DNA of 64,000 nt from Mucilaginibacter sabulilitoris (GTDB lineage Bacteria > Bacteroidota > Bacteroidia > Sphingobacteriales > Sphingobacteriaceae): NCBI RefSeq assembly GCF_034262375.1, contig NZ_CP139558.1, positions 6,634,001 to 6,698,000 on the forward strand. Reading direction: 5' to 3'. Below are positions 52,850-62,826 of the stretch, one piece after another. The first letter of the stretch is position 1. Each line of letters opens with the position of its first letter. The position numbers were made by a program, and so were the translations under genes. A model generated the notes under the pieces. That model did not search any database. It saw only the letters and a program-made list of their open reading frames with translations, and had not been told where the DNA came from.

Positions 52850-55714
52850 TTAATTGTACAACGAGGTTATTTTTTCAATATTGATGTCCTCTTTGGGAGC
52901 AAACGCTTCGGTATTCATATAACTTTTCAAACTATAAAGTAACTGCCTGGCTTCCGGTCGTTTTTCCTCGCCTGATAGCAAATCTATTCCTGAAACAATG
53001 AGTTTGCCCTTTCCTACTTTACATTCAAATACGAGGCCCAGTGGTCTGGCAGTAACCCAATCATCAATAACCCTTACTATTGGCTTTATATCTTTTGAAA
53101 CGGCATCAAGCTTAATGGCGTTTGAATGTGCCATACCATCCCACCACTGCCAGTTGCTGTATGCTTGTGTAGGAAATTCCTTTAACGCCGGATTTTTAGG
53201 ATCGCACAGTATGCCTAATGTTACCGGTGGTTGTTGTTTAGTCCAGGCGGTGTTCCAGAATATACTTGAAAAACCAATGGCAATATCACCACCCTTATCT
53301 GCCTTAAGCGATCCTTTTTTCAGCGTTAATAAAACCTTTCCACCGTTAGCCAAGGTTTCAACTGCTTTTTCATTGAGCGTTTGCGTTACAACAATTTGCT
53401 GATCGGTGGCTGGTAATGCAGCGGGGTAAACAAAAATATCCCATGAGTTTTGATGATCTGCAACATGCACAGTAATGCTAAGCCTCGAAGGTCTTTCAAT
53501 GGTACTTAAGGCTACATTGATTTCCCCAAGTTTTATTCCGTTTCCGAACTTAATATTGGTTTTATCCAACTTACCCTGAAATAGGACATCGCCATTTTCA
53601 TTCCTGATGTCCCATGCGGGCACCACATCATTTAATACCGAGGCACCAAATTGTGCTATTTCAACCGGTGCAATTAAATGCTCATTATTCAGATAAACCA
53701 TTTTGGGTAGCCTTACAAGTGGCACTACCGAATTACAGAATTCACTGTATTCTTTCCCGGTAACATAGCCCTTGTCTCTCCAAAACGGGTTAAGCACACC
53801 TACCAGCGCAGTGCCCTGCCCGGGGAAGTCGTATAAACCTAATAATTGGAATCCGCCAAAACCAGGTGTGCGCAGGGCAGCTTCTATATCTGCTTTATAA
53901 CACAACACCTGTAATTTTCCAGATGCCTGCAAAAAATCTTCGGCCAATGAGCCCATACCATTTTCTTCGAGCTGATCTTTAAATATCTCAAAGTTTTTAG
54001 CTTTCAAAACACCATCATACTGGCTTATTTCCTTAAAATCAGGATATACACACCACTGGCCTATTTCATGACTTACAGTAGGGTGCTGCCACTTTTTAAT
54101 AATATCGGCCCAATCATAGTCAGACCGCGGCGCTTCGCCATTGATGATACTTTTAAGTCCCTGGCCCCATTGTTGTATTCTTGGTAAAGGAGTACTGTTA
54201 TAATTAGCCTCATCAACTATCGGCCAGCCTGAACCGGTTGTATATAACCTTCTGGGGTCGCGTTTTTTCCAGTATGTTACAAAGTCGGTAAGGTATTTAA
54301 CCATATTCTTACCTGCGGGTTCATTACCATAGTCCATCATACAAAAAGAAGGGTGATTGCCATAAGCCTTAACAATCCTTCTGCTTTCTTCATAGATGTA
54401 CTTATCCAACGGTTTCCCGTCGCCAATGGTAGCGCCCTGGTTTGCCCATGATGAACATTCAATATGCAAGTAAAAGCCCATGCGGTCGGCCGCTTCAAAA
54501 GCCGCATCCGGCGGGCACCAGGAGTGAAAGCGCAAATGGTTAAGTCCGTACGATTTGCATATTTTAAAAATCCGCATCCACGAATCGAGGTCAGTTGGGG
54601 GGTACCCTGTTTTCGGGAATTCGGCACATTCCAGGGAACCCCTTAAAAACGTAGGCTGCCCGTTAATACTGAATTGTGTTCCGTTGGTCGAAAACTCTCT
54701 CATACCAAAAGTCACTTCCTGCCGGTCAGCCGCTGTTTGCTTTGAAGAAATGTTTACCTGCATGCTATAGGTATCAGGTGTAAATTCGCTCCATAATAAA
54801 GGTTGGTTTCCCATGGGATAGGCTATCTCCACTGTTGCATTTTTCTCAACAAGCCGGGTAACAGATACTTCTTTTAGCTTCTCTGCATCGGGACGATCTG
54901 TTGAAGCCAATAACTTGAAACTTACATTTGCCGCTTTACCGGTCATATTGTTAACTGATATCCGCGCAACAACCTGTTTGGCCTTGATATCAGGGTAAAG
55001 TTGCACATCGCTGATGGATATGGAAGGCTTTGCACTTAGCAACAAGCGACCCACCATCCCATTCCAGTTACTCTGCGTATGGTCGCTGATGCTGTGTGAG
55101 TTCTGGCCTACGTTAAAATCTTTTACCCGGTTATCAACACGCACCGTAATTTGATGCCTGCCGGTCTTCAATAATCCTGAAATATCAAAAACATGGGCTG
55201 TAGCAAGGCTATTCTGCATTCCGGCTGGTTTGCCGTCAACCCAAACAGTTGTTTCCCAGTGGCTCCTTTCAATATACAATTCTACATGCTTGTTTTGCCA
55301 CGATGCAGGTATGTTAACAGTTTTCTGGTACCAGGCTGCCCCTTTATAATATTTATCGGGCTGTAGCCAAAATGGTACCTTAACCTGTCCGGGTACACGG
55401 TATTTTGCAAATTGAGGATCACGGAACCAGGTAGAGTCTTCTATACTGCCTGTCCAGGGGGTATTAACAGTAATATCGTCGCCCTTTCCATTGGTGGTCA
55501 TGGAACCGGGAAGTTTAATTTCTTCTTTTAATTTACGATTATACCATTGTTGTTTCACCCCCTGATCAAGTGAATCAATTTGAAAAGACCAGTTGCCGGA
55601 CAAATCAATTTGAGCATCGCCATTTACAGCTTTTGCTGAAGATTGTGCCGAGACATGAAAAATAACTGCAATTTGTATAGCAACCAGGCATAGGAATGAA
55701 ATTAGTTTTTTCAT
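52850..55714 (-). CDS. Glycoside hydrolase family 2, beta-galactosidase/glucuronidase type (PUL3)
   Basis: 954 residues with a signal peptide (ends near VSA-QSS, residue 24). Jelly-roll sugar-binding domain (about 35-215, with 'WYQKTVNIPASWQNKHVELYIERSHWETTVWVDG'), Ig-like domain, then a TIM barrel with acid/base Glu in MDYGNEPAG (near 462) and nucleophile Glu in SHEIGQW (near 550). The C-terminal part (about 680-954) has no domain I can name. Longer than the common GH2 type and unlike the PUL1 GH2 in the C-terminal domains. Substrate is probably a beta-galactoside, judging from the GH35 next door. Confidence 0.85.
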   Translation of the reverse strand: MKKLISFLCLVAIQIAVIFHVSAQSSAKAVNGDAQIDLSGNWSFQIDSLDQGVKQQWYNRKLKEEIKLPGSMTTNGKGDDITVNTPWTGSIEDSTWFRDPQFAKYRVPGQVKVPFWLQPDKYYKGAAWYQKTVNIPASWQNKHVELYIERSHWETTVWVDGKPAGMQNSLATAHVFDISGLLKTGRHQITVRVDNRVKDFNVGQNSHSISDHTQSNWNGMVGRLLLSAKPSISISDVQLYPDIKAKQVVARISVNNMTGKAANVSFKLLASTDRPDAEKLKEVSVTRLVEKNATVEIAYPMGNQPLLWSEFTPDTYSMQVNISSKQTAADRQEVTFGMREFSTNGTQFSINGQPTFLRGSLECAEFPKTGYPPTDLDSWMRIFKICKSYGLNHLRFHSWCPPDAAFEAADRMGFYLHIECSSWANQGATIGDGKPLDKYIYEESRRIVKAYGNHPSFCMMDYGNEPAGKNMVKYLTDFVTYWKKRDPRRLYTTGSGWPIVDEANYNSTPLPRIQQWGQGLKSIINGEAPRSDYDWADIIKKWQHPTVSHEIGQWCVYPDFKEISQYDGVLKAKNFEIFKDQLEENGMGSLAEDFLQASGKLQVLCYKADIEAALRTPGFGGFQLLGLYDFPGQGTALVGVLNPFWRDKGYVTGKEYSEFCNSVVPLVRLPKMVYLNNEHLIAPVEIAQFGASVLNDVVPAWDIRNENGDVLFQGKLDKTNIKFGNGIKLGEINVALSTIERPSRLSITVHVADHQNSWDIFVYPAALPATDQQIVVTQTLNEKAVETLANGGKVLLTLKKGSLKADKGGDIAIGFSSIFWNTAWTKQQPPVTLGILCDPKNPALKEFPTQAYSNWQWWDGMAHSNAIKLDAVSKDIKPIVRVIDDWVTARPLGLVFECKVGKGKLIVSGIDLLSGEEKRPEARQLLYSLKSYMNTEAFAPKEDINIEKITSLYN

Positions 55715-55810
55715 ATTAAATAGGTTAGACGCGCATTATCATTTATTAAGTTAATGGTTGATAACTATTTAAAGATAGTACGGGTGTACGGATATTTTAG
55801 CATATCATAT

Positions 55811-55846
55811 AACACCTGAATACCTCGGCTGAAATATCCAGGTGCT
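55811..55846 (-). terminator. Hairpin between susD and GH2 (PUL3)
   Basis: CACCTG (55813-55818) and CAGGTG (55839-55844) form the base of an imperfect stem with internal ATA/TAT pairing. Located 27 nt after the susD stop codon. Weak, no T-run. Confidence 0.35.
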
Positions 55847-55872
55847 ATTACTTATAAATTCAAAAATGAGAA

Positions 55873-57393
55873 TTACCAGTTAGGATTTTGCTTCATTTGC
55901 GGATTGCTATTAATCTCATTTTGCGGAATCGGGAAATAATCAAACTTACCGGCCACAAAAAACTGCTTACCAATCTTATCGCTGTTTTTAATCTCCTGAT
56001 CCAGTTTACCCCAGCGTTTCAGATCATAAAAGCGTTGGTTTTCACGGGCAAATTCAATCATCCGCTGGTGCATAATCTCGGCCATCATCTGGTCAGGGCT
56101 ATAGCCACCGGGTAGAGCGGCAAGTTTCGCCCTATCTCTTATTTGTTTTACATAAGGATACGCCTCCTGTACTTTGCCCTCCATAGTCAAAGACTCTGCC
56201 AGCAGTAACAGCACATCTGCATAACGGAATGCTCTTTCATTATTACTTGAGGCATAATCAGATGCGCCGCTTGATCCTGTAAGTTCATTAACCTGGTCAT
56301 AGTTCTGGTATTTTTTGAACATAGAATGATAACCAAATACCAATGCAAAACTGCTAAATGGTTTCCTGTAAAAAGTTGCGCCAGGGTAATCCCAAATTAA
56401 TGTAGCATACATCCTGGGATCAAAATCATTGGCGGTTGTTTTTTCCTTTTGAAACTCATTAAAAAGCTTGTCGGTAGGACTTACCTCAAACCACCCGCTT
56501 ACTTCTGCCGGTGCAAACTCCTGTGCTGTAGTAACACCCAGGGCCTGGTTGGCGTTTTCACCAGCCCATGGGTTAGTTCCACCAACGTCTGCCAGTTGTA
56601 TTTCAAACACCGACTCCTGGTTGTTCTTTTTGGCAGCGATAAAGTTATCGCCGTAATTAGGCATCAGCTGGTACGACATGGCAGTTACCTGCTTTAGCGT
56701 AGTTTCGGCATTAGCCCAGGCTTTGGTATAAACATAAGCTTTACCCAAATAGGCCAAAGCCGCGCCTTTGGTTGCCCGGCCAATCCACTGCGAAGGATAA
56801 GAAGCAGGCAAATCAACCCCTGCCGCGGTAAAGTCTGAAATCACCTGTTTCCAGATATCAGCTTCGGGAGCTTTGGCATTAAAATAGTTTTCTGTTGTTG
56901 CAGGCACCGTCAAAATTAGAGGTACATCGCCAAAATTTATAGCCAGGATAAAATAATTAAGGCCCCTTAAAAACTTAGCTTCAGCTACGTATGCTTTTTT
57001 TGCGTTGGCATCCAAAGGTACTTTATCAATGTTAGCCATTATTTGATTCGCCCTGAAAATAGCTCTGTACGATGTGTTCCAAAGGTCATTTGCAGGTCCG
57101 TTATCCGGCGTATTGGTAAAGGTTGATAGTTTATATAAATCGGCCACATCGTTCCTGATAAAAAAGTCATCGCCGCGGCCATTGCCCAGCTCAATGCCCC
57201 TTACTCCGTAAAAGCCACCGTTTACATCACGCAGTAAGCCATAAGTAGCAGCAAAGGCGCTTTGTACGTCGGTCTCCGTTTTCCAAAAGGTTTCGGTAGT
57301 TATTTTATTGGGATTTTGAAGCTCTAATACGCTTTTTTTACAGCCACAAACTATAGCAGCTATACCAAATATGATTATTAAATTTTTCATCAT
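55873..57393 (-). CDS. SusD/RagB family lipoprotein (PUL3)
   Basis: 506 residues, lipobox IVCGC-KKS (mature Cys near residue 18). SusD features: 'AEAKFLRGLNYFILAINFGDVPLIL', 'AFRYADVLLLLAESLTMEGKVQEAYPYV', 'MIEFARENQRFYDLKRWGKL', and the C-terminal 'FPIPQNEINSNPQMKQNPNW'. The last codons are CAAAATCCTAACTGGTAA, very close to the PUL2 susD end but with Trp instead of Tyr; no intron is inserted here. Start lies 25 nt after the susC stop. Confidence 0.95.
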   Translation of the reverse strand: MMKNLIIIFGIAAIVCGCKKSVLELQNPNKITTETFWKTETDVQSAFAATYGLLRDVNGGFYGVRGIELGNGRGDDFFIRNDVADLYKLSTFTNTPDNGPANDLWNTSYRAIFRANQIMANIDKVPLDANAKKAYVAEAKFLRGLNYFILAINFGDVPLILTVPATTENYFNAKAPEADIWKQVISDFTAAGVDLPASYPSQWIGRATKGAALAYLGKAYVYTKAWANAETTLKQVTAMSYQLMPNYGDNFIAAKKNNQESVFEIQLADVGGTNPWAGENANQALGVTTAQEFAPAEVSGWFEVSPTDKLFNEFQKEKTTANDFDPRMYATLIWDYPGATFYRKPFSSFALVFGYHSMFKKYQNYDQVNELTGSSGASDYASSNNERAFRYADVLLLLAESLTMEGKVQEAYPYVKQIRDRAKLAALPGGYSPDQMMAEIMHQRMIEFARENQRFYDLKRWGKLDQEIKNSDKIGKQFFVAGKFDYFPIPQNEINSNPQMKQNPNW

Positions 57394-57418
57394 TAAAATT
57401 TTAATACTGCTTTGTTAA

Positions 57419-60400
57419 TTATAAGGTTAGTTGAAGGCCAAGTGAAATAGTACGCGCTAACGGATAGGCCACATGTCCAAAATCTACGCCACGGTCAAGA
57501 ATACTTAATTGAGCACTCGTTGCTCTGCCCAAATCAGGGTTAAAACCAGTATAATCTGTTATTGTAAAAAGGTTATCGGCACTGGCATAGATACGTAAAG
57601 AGGTTATTCTCATTTTTTTTGCCAATACGCTATTTAAAGTGTATCCAATTTGCAAAGTCTTCATCCTTAAATAAGAACCATCTTCCAGAAAACGGCTTGA
57701 TGTACGGTTATTGAAGTTCGGGTCACTGGTGATCGCTCTTGGCACATTAGAGTGGTTGGTAGGGGTCCAGGCGTTAAGCGTTGATTTGGAATAATTAAAG
57801 TCAAGGTTTGTGCTTTCCAGATCCTGCCTTAAGCCATTGTATATTTTATTACCCTGGGAGCCCTGAAAAAACATATTGATATCAAAATTGTACATGGACG
57901 CGTTGATACCAAAGCCATACTCAAAATTAGGGAAAGGGCTGCCCGCGTTAACTTTATCATTATCGTTTATCTGCCCGTCGTTATTGGTATCCTGGAATTT
58001 AACATCGCCGGGAGCCGCATTGGGTTGTATCAGCTTACCATCTTTTTGATAAGCGTCAACTTCAGCTTGTGAATTAAATATGCCAATATCCTTTATCAGA
58101 TAAAATGAACCTATAGAGCCACCAGCTTCTGTCAGGGTACTTGAAGCGCCATGGTGTGTAGGCTGGCCACCAAAAATTTGCTGCGAACCCGTACCAAGCG
58201 ATATTACTTTATTTTTTACCGCGCTTATTGTACCAAAGACGCCATAGTTTAATTTGCCTATATGATCATTAAAATTAACACCAACCTCAATACCTTTATT
58301 ACGCAGATCGCCGGCATTTACTACCGGATTTGATACTGCTCCGGCCGAACCGGGTATAGGAACGTTTAACAAAAGGTCGGAGGTCTTTTTAATAAAATAA
58401 TCGGCAGTGATATTCAGTTTGTCATTTAAAAACCCAAGGTCTACACCAACGTTTGAAGTTTTGGTGCTTTCCCATTTAATGTTTGGAGAAGCAAATGCTG
58501 TTTGAATAGCTCCGAACCATTTTTGCTGATCGGCACCTGTAACATAATTTATATTTGACGCAATGGCAGCACTATACTGATAATCTAAAATTTCCTGGTT
58601 ACCCAGTACACCATAACTTGCTCTAAATTTCAAAGTTGAAATTGTATTTTTTAGCGGCTCAAAAAAACGCTCATTTGAAATATTCCATCCCAATGCAATA
58701 GAAGGATAATCGCCGTAACGGTGAGCGCTTCCAAACCTCGACGAACCATCATGCCTGAAACTGGCCGTTAAAAGATACCGGTTATCATATGAATAAATAA
58801 GCCTTGCAAATTGCGATACCAGATTGCTTTCTGTACGGTTACCAGCATTGGTTGCTATACCGGCACCCGCATCTATCTGGTCAATTCCGTCGGGCAGGTC
58901 AGTACGGCCCGTAGCAACATAATTATATTTAGTACTTTGATAAGCATAACCAGCCAACGCCTGTAAACTATGTTTGCCAAAATGCTTATCATAGTTCAGC
59001 GTATTTTCTAACAACACCATTACCGTTTGATCCTTGTTCAGGTTAATATCATTGGTTGGGTGAGAGAACAACGTGCCTACAGTATATCGCTTAGCGTAAT
59101 CATAATTACTGGTAAAGCTATTAGTATAACCAAGGTTAAGTTTATAGTTCAAGCCAGGTAAAAGATTTACCTGGGCATACGCGTTAGTTATGATATTGGT
59201 AAACTCACGGTTGATGTTCTCCAGATTAAGCTGGGCTACCGGGTTGGCAACGTTAACCACCGGACCATAAGCCCCAGCAAAACCACCTATAGCTGTTGGG
59301 TCATAAATTTGAAATACCGGGATCATTTTTGCTGCAGAACCTACAGGATTACCACCCTGACCGCCCCAGCCACCGGGCATGGTAATAAATTTTTCTCTTG
59401 ACAGTAATACCGTTTCGCCAAATTTCAAACGCCCTTTGGTTGTTTCTGTTTTTACACGTAAGTTATAACGCTTATAACCGGTTACGTCTACAATTCCCTG
59501 CTGATCATTGTAACCGCCAGAAACACTGTATTTGGTTAATTCGCTGCCACCGCTTACGAGCATATTATACTGTTGAACAGGAGCCGTTCTGTATATAGCA
59601 TCCTGCCAATCGGTACCCGCACCTAAAGTTTGCGGATTTTTAGCAATATCAAGCCGTGGTAAGCCTGCATTATCATGGGCCGCGTTACTAACATTAGCCC
59701 ATTCCTGTGCATTTAAAACGTCAACCTCCTTATCTACTTTTTGCTTACCATAATTTGCGGTAAACTGTACTACAGGTGCACCATTTTTGCCGGCTTTAGT
59801 GGTAACCAATACCACACCGTTAGCCGCCCTTGAACCGTATATGGCCGCGGCAGAAGCATCTTTTAATACATCAATTGATTCAATGTCAACCTGGTTAAGG
59901 TAGTTGATACTGGCCGTTGGCACACCATCAACAATATATAATGGATCTCCTTTTCCTAATGTACCAACGCCCCTGATCATGATCCGGGTTCCGGCTCCCG
60001 GATCACCACCTGCAGACTCAATGGTAACCCCGGGCATTTTACCCTGCAATGATCTTGTAATATCACTCACACCCTGCGCTTTGATATCCGAACCTTTTAC
60101 AGACGCCGTAGCACCCGTCAAGTCAGATCTTTTGACTGTTCCGTAACCGATAACCACTACCTCGCTTAAAGCAGTTTGCACTTCTTTCAACGCCACATTA
60201 ATTTCAGTACGGCCATTAATAGGTACTTCTTGTTTGGTAAAGCCTAAAAAGGTAAATTCCAGCGTGGCTTTGTCATCGTTAACCGTTAGGTTGTAGGTAC
60301 CGTTTATGCTGGTTATCACTCCAACATTGGTCCCTTTTACTTTTACGCTCACTCCCGGGAGTGGGACTCCCTTTTCATCGGTTACCTTCCCGCTGATCTT

Positions 60401-60793
60401 TACAGCCTGTTGCTTATTGCTGGCATCAGGGGTCTTTTCCCGCAGGATAACCGTATTTTGATTAATGGTATAAGTAATCGGCTGATCGGCAAAGCACTTT
60501 TCAAGTACCTGTATAAAAGGCGCGTTATTAACCGATAAGCTTACATGTTTGCTTTCTTTAAGCATTTCTGTTTTATACAGGAAATGATAGCCTGTTTGCT
60601 GTCTTAATTTTTCAATAACTTCCTTAAGTGAAGCATCCTTCAAATTTAAACTCACAGTTTGAGCATAAGATGAGGCATTCACCTGGACAATAGTGGTAAT
60701 TAATAAAATTAGCACGAGTTTCATTACCCTGAAGATTTTAAATGTCATACGGGAAACCGTCCCGCATGGAAATGCGATATTATCTTTATACAT
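57419..60793 (-). CDS. SusC family TonB-dependent transporter with STN domain (PUL3)
   Basis: 1124 residues: signal peptide (about 25-45, ends near SYA-QTV), STN domain (about 46-118; 'ASLKEVIEKLRQQTGYHFLYK'), CarboxypepD_reg-like domain (about 133-205), SusC signature 'EVVVIGYGTVKRSDLTGATAS', plug (about 215-325, 'IYIVDGVPTASINYLNQVDIESIDVLKDASAAAIYGSRAANGVV' pattern) and barrel. Regulated through FecR as in PUL2. It begins 78 nt after a hairpin almost identical to the one in PUL2. It imports the oligosaccharide that GH2 and GH35 then break down. Confidence 0.95.
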   Translation of the reverse strand: MYKDNIAFPCGTVSRMTFKIFRVMKLVLILLITTIVQVNASSYAQTVSLNLKDASLKEVIEKLRQQTGYHFLYKTEMLKESKHVSLSVNNAPFIQVLEKCFADQPITYTINQNTVILREKTPDASNKQQAVKISGKVTDEKGVPLPGVSVKVKGTNVGVITSINGTYNLTVNDDKATLEFTFLGFTKQEVPINGRTEINVALKEVQTALSEVVVIGYGTVKRSDLTGATASVKGSDIKAQGVSDITRSLQGKMPGVTIESAGGDPGAGTRIMIRGVGTLGKGDPLYIVDGVPTASINYLNQVDIESIDVLKDASAAAIYGSRAANGVVLVTTKAGKNGAPVVQFTANYGKQKVDKEVDVLNAQEWANVSNAAHDNAGLPRLDIAKNPQTLGAGTDWQDAIYRTAPVQQYNMLVSGGSELTKYSVSGGYNDQQGIVDVTGYKRYNLRVKTETTKGRLKFGETVLLSREKFITMPGGWGGQGGNPVGSAAKMIPVFQIYDPTAIGGFAGAYGPVVNVANPVAQLNLENINREFTNIITNAYAQVNLLPGLNYKLNLGYTNSFTSNYDYAKRYTVGTLFSHPTNDINLNKDQTVMVLLENTLNYDKHFGKHSLQALAGYAYQSTKYNYVATGRTDLPDGIDQIDAGAGIATNAGNRTESNLVSQFARLIYSYDNRYLLTASFRHDGSSRFGSAHRYGDYPSIALGWNISNERFFEPLKNTISTLKFRASYGVLGNQEILDYQYSAAIASNINYVTGADQQKWFGAIQTAFASPNIKWESTKTSNVGVDLGFLNDKLNITADYFIKKTSDLLLNVPIPGSAGAVSNPVVNAGDLRNKGIEVGVNFNDHIGKLNYGVFGTISAVKNKVISLGTGSQQIFGGQPTHHGASSTLTEAGGSIGSFYLIKDIGIFNSQAEVDAYQKDGKLIQPNAAPGDVKFQDTNNDGQINDNDKVNAGSPFPNFEYGFGINASMYNFDINMFFQGSQGNKIYNGLRQDLESTNLDFNYSKSTLNAWTPTNHSNVPRAITSDPNFNNRTSSRFLEDGSYLRMKTLQIGYTLNSVLAKKMRITSLRIYASADNLFTITDYTGFNPDLGRATSAQLSILDRGVDFGHVAYPLARTISLGLQLTL

Positions 60794-60871
60794 TTGAAAA
60801 AGGTTTAATTAGATTAGTTGTAGAAGCAATTGATTGTTACCTTTTTAACTGCTTTAGCGAGCAGATTTGAT

Positions 60872-60900
60872 AACCGGGGGCGCTGCAATCGCTCCTGGTT
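60872..60900 (-). promoter_or_regulatory. Conserved FecR-SusC junction hairpin (PUL3)
   Basis: Arms AACCGGGGGCG (60872-60882) and CGCTCCTGGTT (60890-60900), 7-nt loop. Same element as at 47020-47047 in PUL2. Confidence 0.65.
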
Positions 60901-60933
60901 TCTTCAAGTAACTTATTGAGTGGTTCAGTAAGT

Positions 60934-62076
60934 TTATGGCATTACGGTGATCCTCCTTCCTTCCAGTTTAAAATGAACGGTTCCTGTTAGTTCCAATGAT
61001 TTCAGCACCTCAGTTACGCTGTCAAAGCGCGAAACTGTGCCACCGAAGTCCCTTTCGTCTATCTTTCCGGTATATATCACCTCAACATCATACCACCGTG
61101 AAATCTTTTTCATGATGTCCTGAATGTTTTCATTATTGAACACAAAATAGCCATTTTTCCAGGCTACGGCATCTTCAGTATTAATGCTTTGAATATTAAT
61201 ATTTTGCTGCTCACCAAGTGTTGCCTGTTGCCCCGGTTTTAAAAGTGCCTGTTTATCGCCCGTATTTAGTTTTACCGAACCTTCAAGCAAGGTGGTTTTT
61301 ATAGCATCATCTTCGCGGTAGGCATTCACGTTAAAATGTGTACCTAATACTTCGATGTTTAACTTATCCGTGGTGACTTTAAAAGGCATGTCCTTATTCT
61401 TTGCTACCTCAAAATAAGCCTCGCCTACCAGTTCAACATGTCTTTCTTTACCGGTAAAGACTGTTGGAAATTTCAGGGAAGAGGCTGCATTGAGCCATAC
61501 TTTAGTCCCGTCTGACAGTACAACCTGGTATTGCCCGCCCCTCGGTGTGGTGAGTACATTAAATAGTGATGCGTTTTTGCCGGTATTGGTGGTACTGGCA
61601 TCATATACAATTTTCCCGTTACCGGGTTTACCAACCAATGCGTCGCCTTGTTTAGAAAGAGTGCCACTTTTAGCATCATTAAGGTCAATGTCTGTGCCGT
61701 CTGAAAGTGTTAGGGTGGCTTTATTAAAGCCCGGCAAAACAGGTCCTTTATTATCTTTTGTGATTGGGGCCAGCCTGTTGAATGCTAAATCATCCTTTTG
61801 TTTAACCATCCACAGAAAACCAAGGGCGAAAACAATTGTAGCAGCTGCCGCAACCCAATACCTTTTAAAATGTTTTTTTTTGTGAGTATTGATCTTTGCC
61901 CTTAACTGATTTAATATTTCTTGTTTAACTTCTTCTTTATCACCCATTTCGGCACCCCATGGTAAATCTTTTAATTGAAAGTTATCACGGTATTCCTCCA
62001 AAAATATCATCTCCTCCGGCGTGCAATTACCGGACATGAATTTCTCGTATAAATCGATGAAATCTTGCTGCGTCAT
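60934..62076 (-). CDS. FecR-family anti-sigma factor (PUL3)
   Basis: About 380 residues from ATG 62076 (MTQQDFIDLYEKF); a GTG 17 codons upstream is also in frame. N-terminal cytoplasmic domain (about 1-70), transmembrane helix (near 78-98), then FecR domain ('TPRGGQYQVVLSDGTKVWLNAASSLKFP', 'VELVGEAYFEVAKNKDMPFKVTTDKLNIEVLGTHFNVNAY') and a DUF4974-like end ('WYDVEVIYTGKIDERDFGGTVS'). It pairs with the divergent sigma gene 154 nt away and with the SusC STN domain of PUL3. Confidence 0.95.
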   Translation of the reverse strand: MTQQDFIDLYEKFMSGNCTPEEMIFLEEYRDNFQLKDLPWGAEMGDKEEVKQEILNQLRAKINTHKKKHFKRYWVAAAATIVFALGFLWMVKQKDDLAFNRLAPITKDNKGPVLPGFNKATLTLSDGTDIDLNDAKSGTLSKQGDALVGKPGNGKIVYDASTTNTGKNASLFNVLTTPRGGQYQVVLSDGTKVWLNAASSLKFPTVFTGKERHVELVGEAYFEVAKNKDMPFKVTTDKLNIEVLGTHFNVNAYREDDAIKTTLLEGSVKLNTGDKQALLKPGQQATLGEQQNINIQSINTEDAVAWKNGYFVFNNENIQDIMKKISRWYDVEVIYTGKIDERDFGGTVSRFDSVTEVLKSLELTGTVHFKLEGRRITVMP

Positions 62077-62230
62077 GAATATTATAACTGGTTGTTTTGT
62101 GATAGAGACTTTTCGGATACCTAACACACATAAATTTTAAAAAAAATATTTTGCAGTGTATTTTTAGATTAATTGTAAAAAATACATTTTATTTAAAATA
62201 TAATTCCTTTATATTTACTTAACCATTTAT

Positions 62231-62821
62231 ATGCTGCACAATTACCCCGACTGTGACTTGTGGGAGGCAATATTGCTTGATGATACAAAAGCTTTCGAAA
62301 CGCTTTTTGAGCGTTATTGGAGTGATGTATACAGCACTGCTTTCTCTTATTTAAAGGATAAAGATGCCTGTACAGAGATTGTGCAGGATATTTTTTTAAA
62401 TATCTGGCAAAAAAGAAACGTATTTAAAATTGACTGCTTTAAAAATTATCTGACCTCTGCGGCCAGGTATCATGTTTATAAACAGTTGAAGGCAAAAAAA
62501 TCGTCGGCAATACTCTATATTGAAGATTATGACCACATTAAGATACAATCGCACGGTATTGGTCAGGCAGATGAAGAGCTGGAATATATGGAATTACAGC
62601 AATCCGTTGAGACATCACTACATGATTTACCAAAACGCTGCCGTGAAATATTTATACTAAGCAGAATAAATAATTTAACCAATGACGAAATAGCTCAACA
62701 ACTTGGAATATCCAAGCGCACAGTTGAAAATCAAATAACTCACGCACTTAAATTTCTGAGATCATTGTTAAAATATTCGGCTTTGCTAATACTAATGGCT
62801 TCAAAATACTTCCTGTGGTAA
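62231..62821 (+). CDS. ECF-type sigma factor (PUL3)
   Basis: 196 residues. Region 2: 'FETLFERYWSDVYSTAFSYLKDKDACTEIVQDIFLNIWQKRNVF'; region 4: 'LPKRCREIFILSRINNLTNDEIAQQLGISKRTVENQITHALKFL'. Complete and starting at a good ATG. It is transcribed divergently from fecR of PUL3, unlike the collinear arrangement in PUL2. It is predicted to be held by the FecR and to activate the PUL3 susC promoter. Convergent with the LuxR-type gene, with 5 nt between stops. Confidence 0.92.
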   Translation: MLHNYPDCDLWEAILLDDTKAFETLFERYWSDVYSTAFSYLKDKDACTEIVQDIFLNIWQKRNVFKIDCFKNYLTSAARYHVYKQLKAKKSSAILYIEDYDHIKIQSHGIGQADEELEYMELQQSVETSLHDLPKRCREIFILSRINNLTNDEIAQQLGISKRTVENQITHALKFLRSLLKYSALLILMASKYFLW

Positions 62822-62826
62822 AGCCT

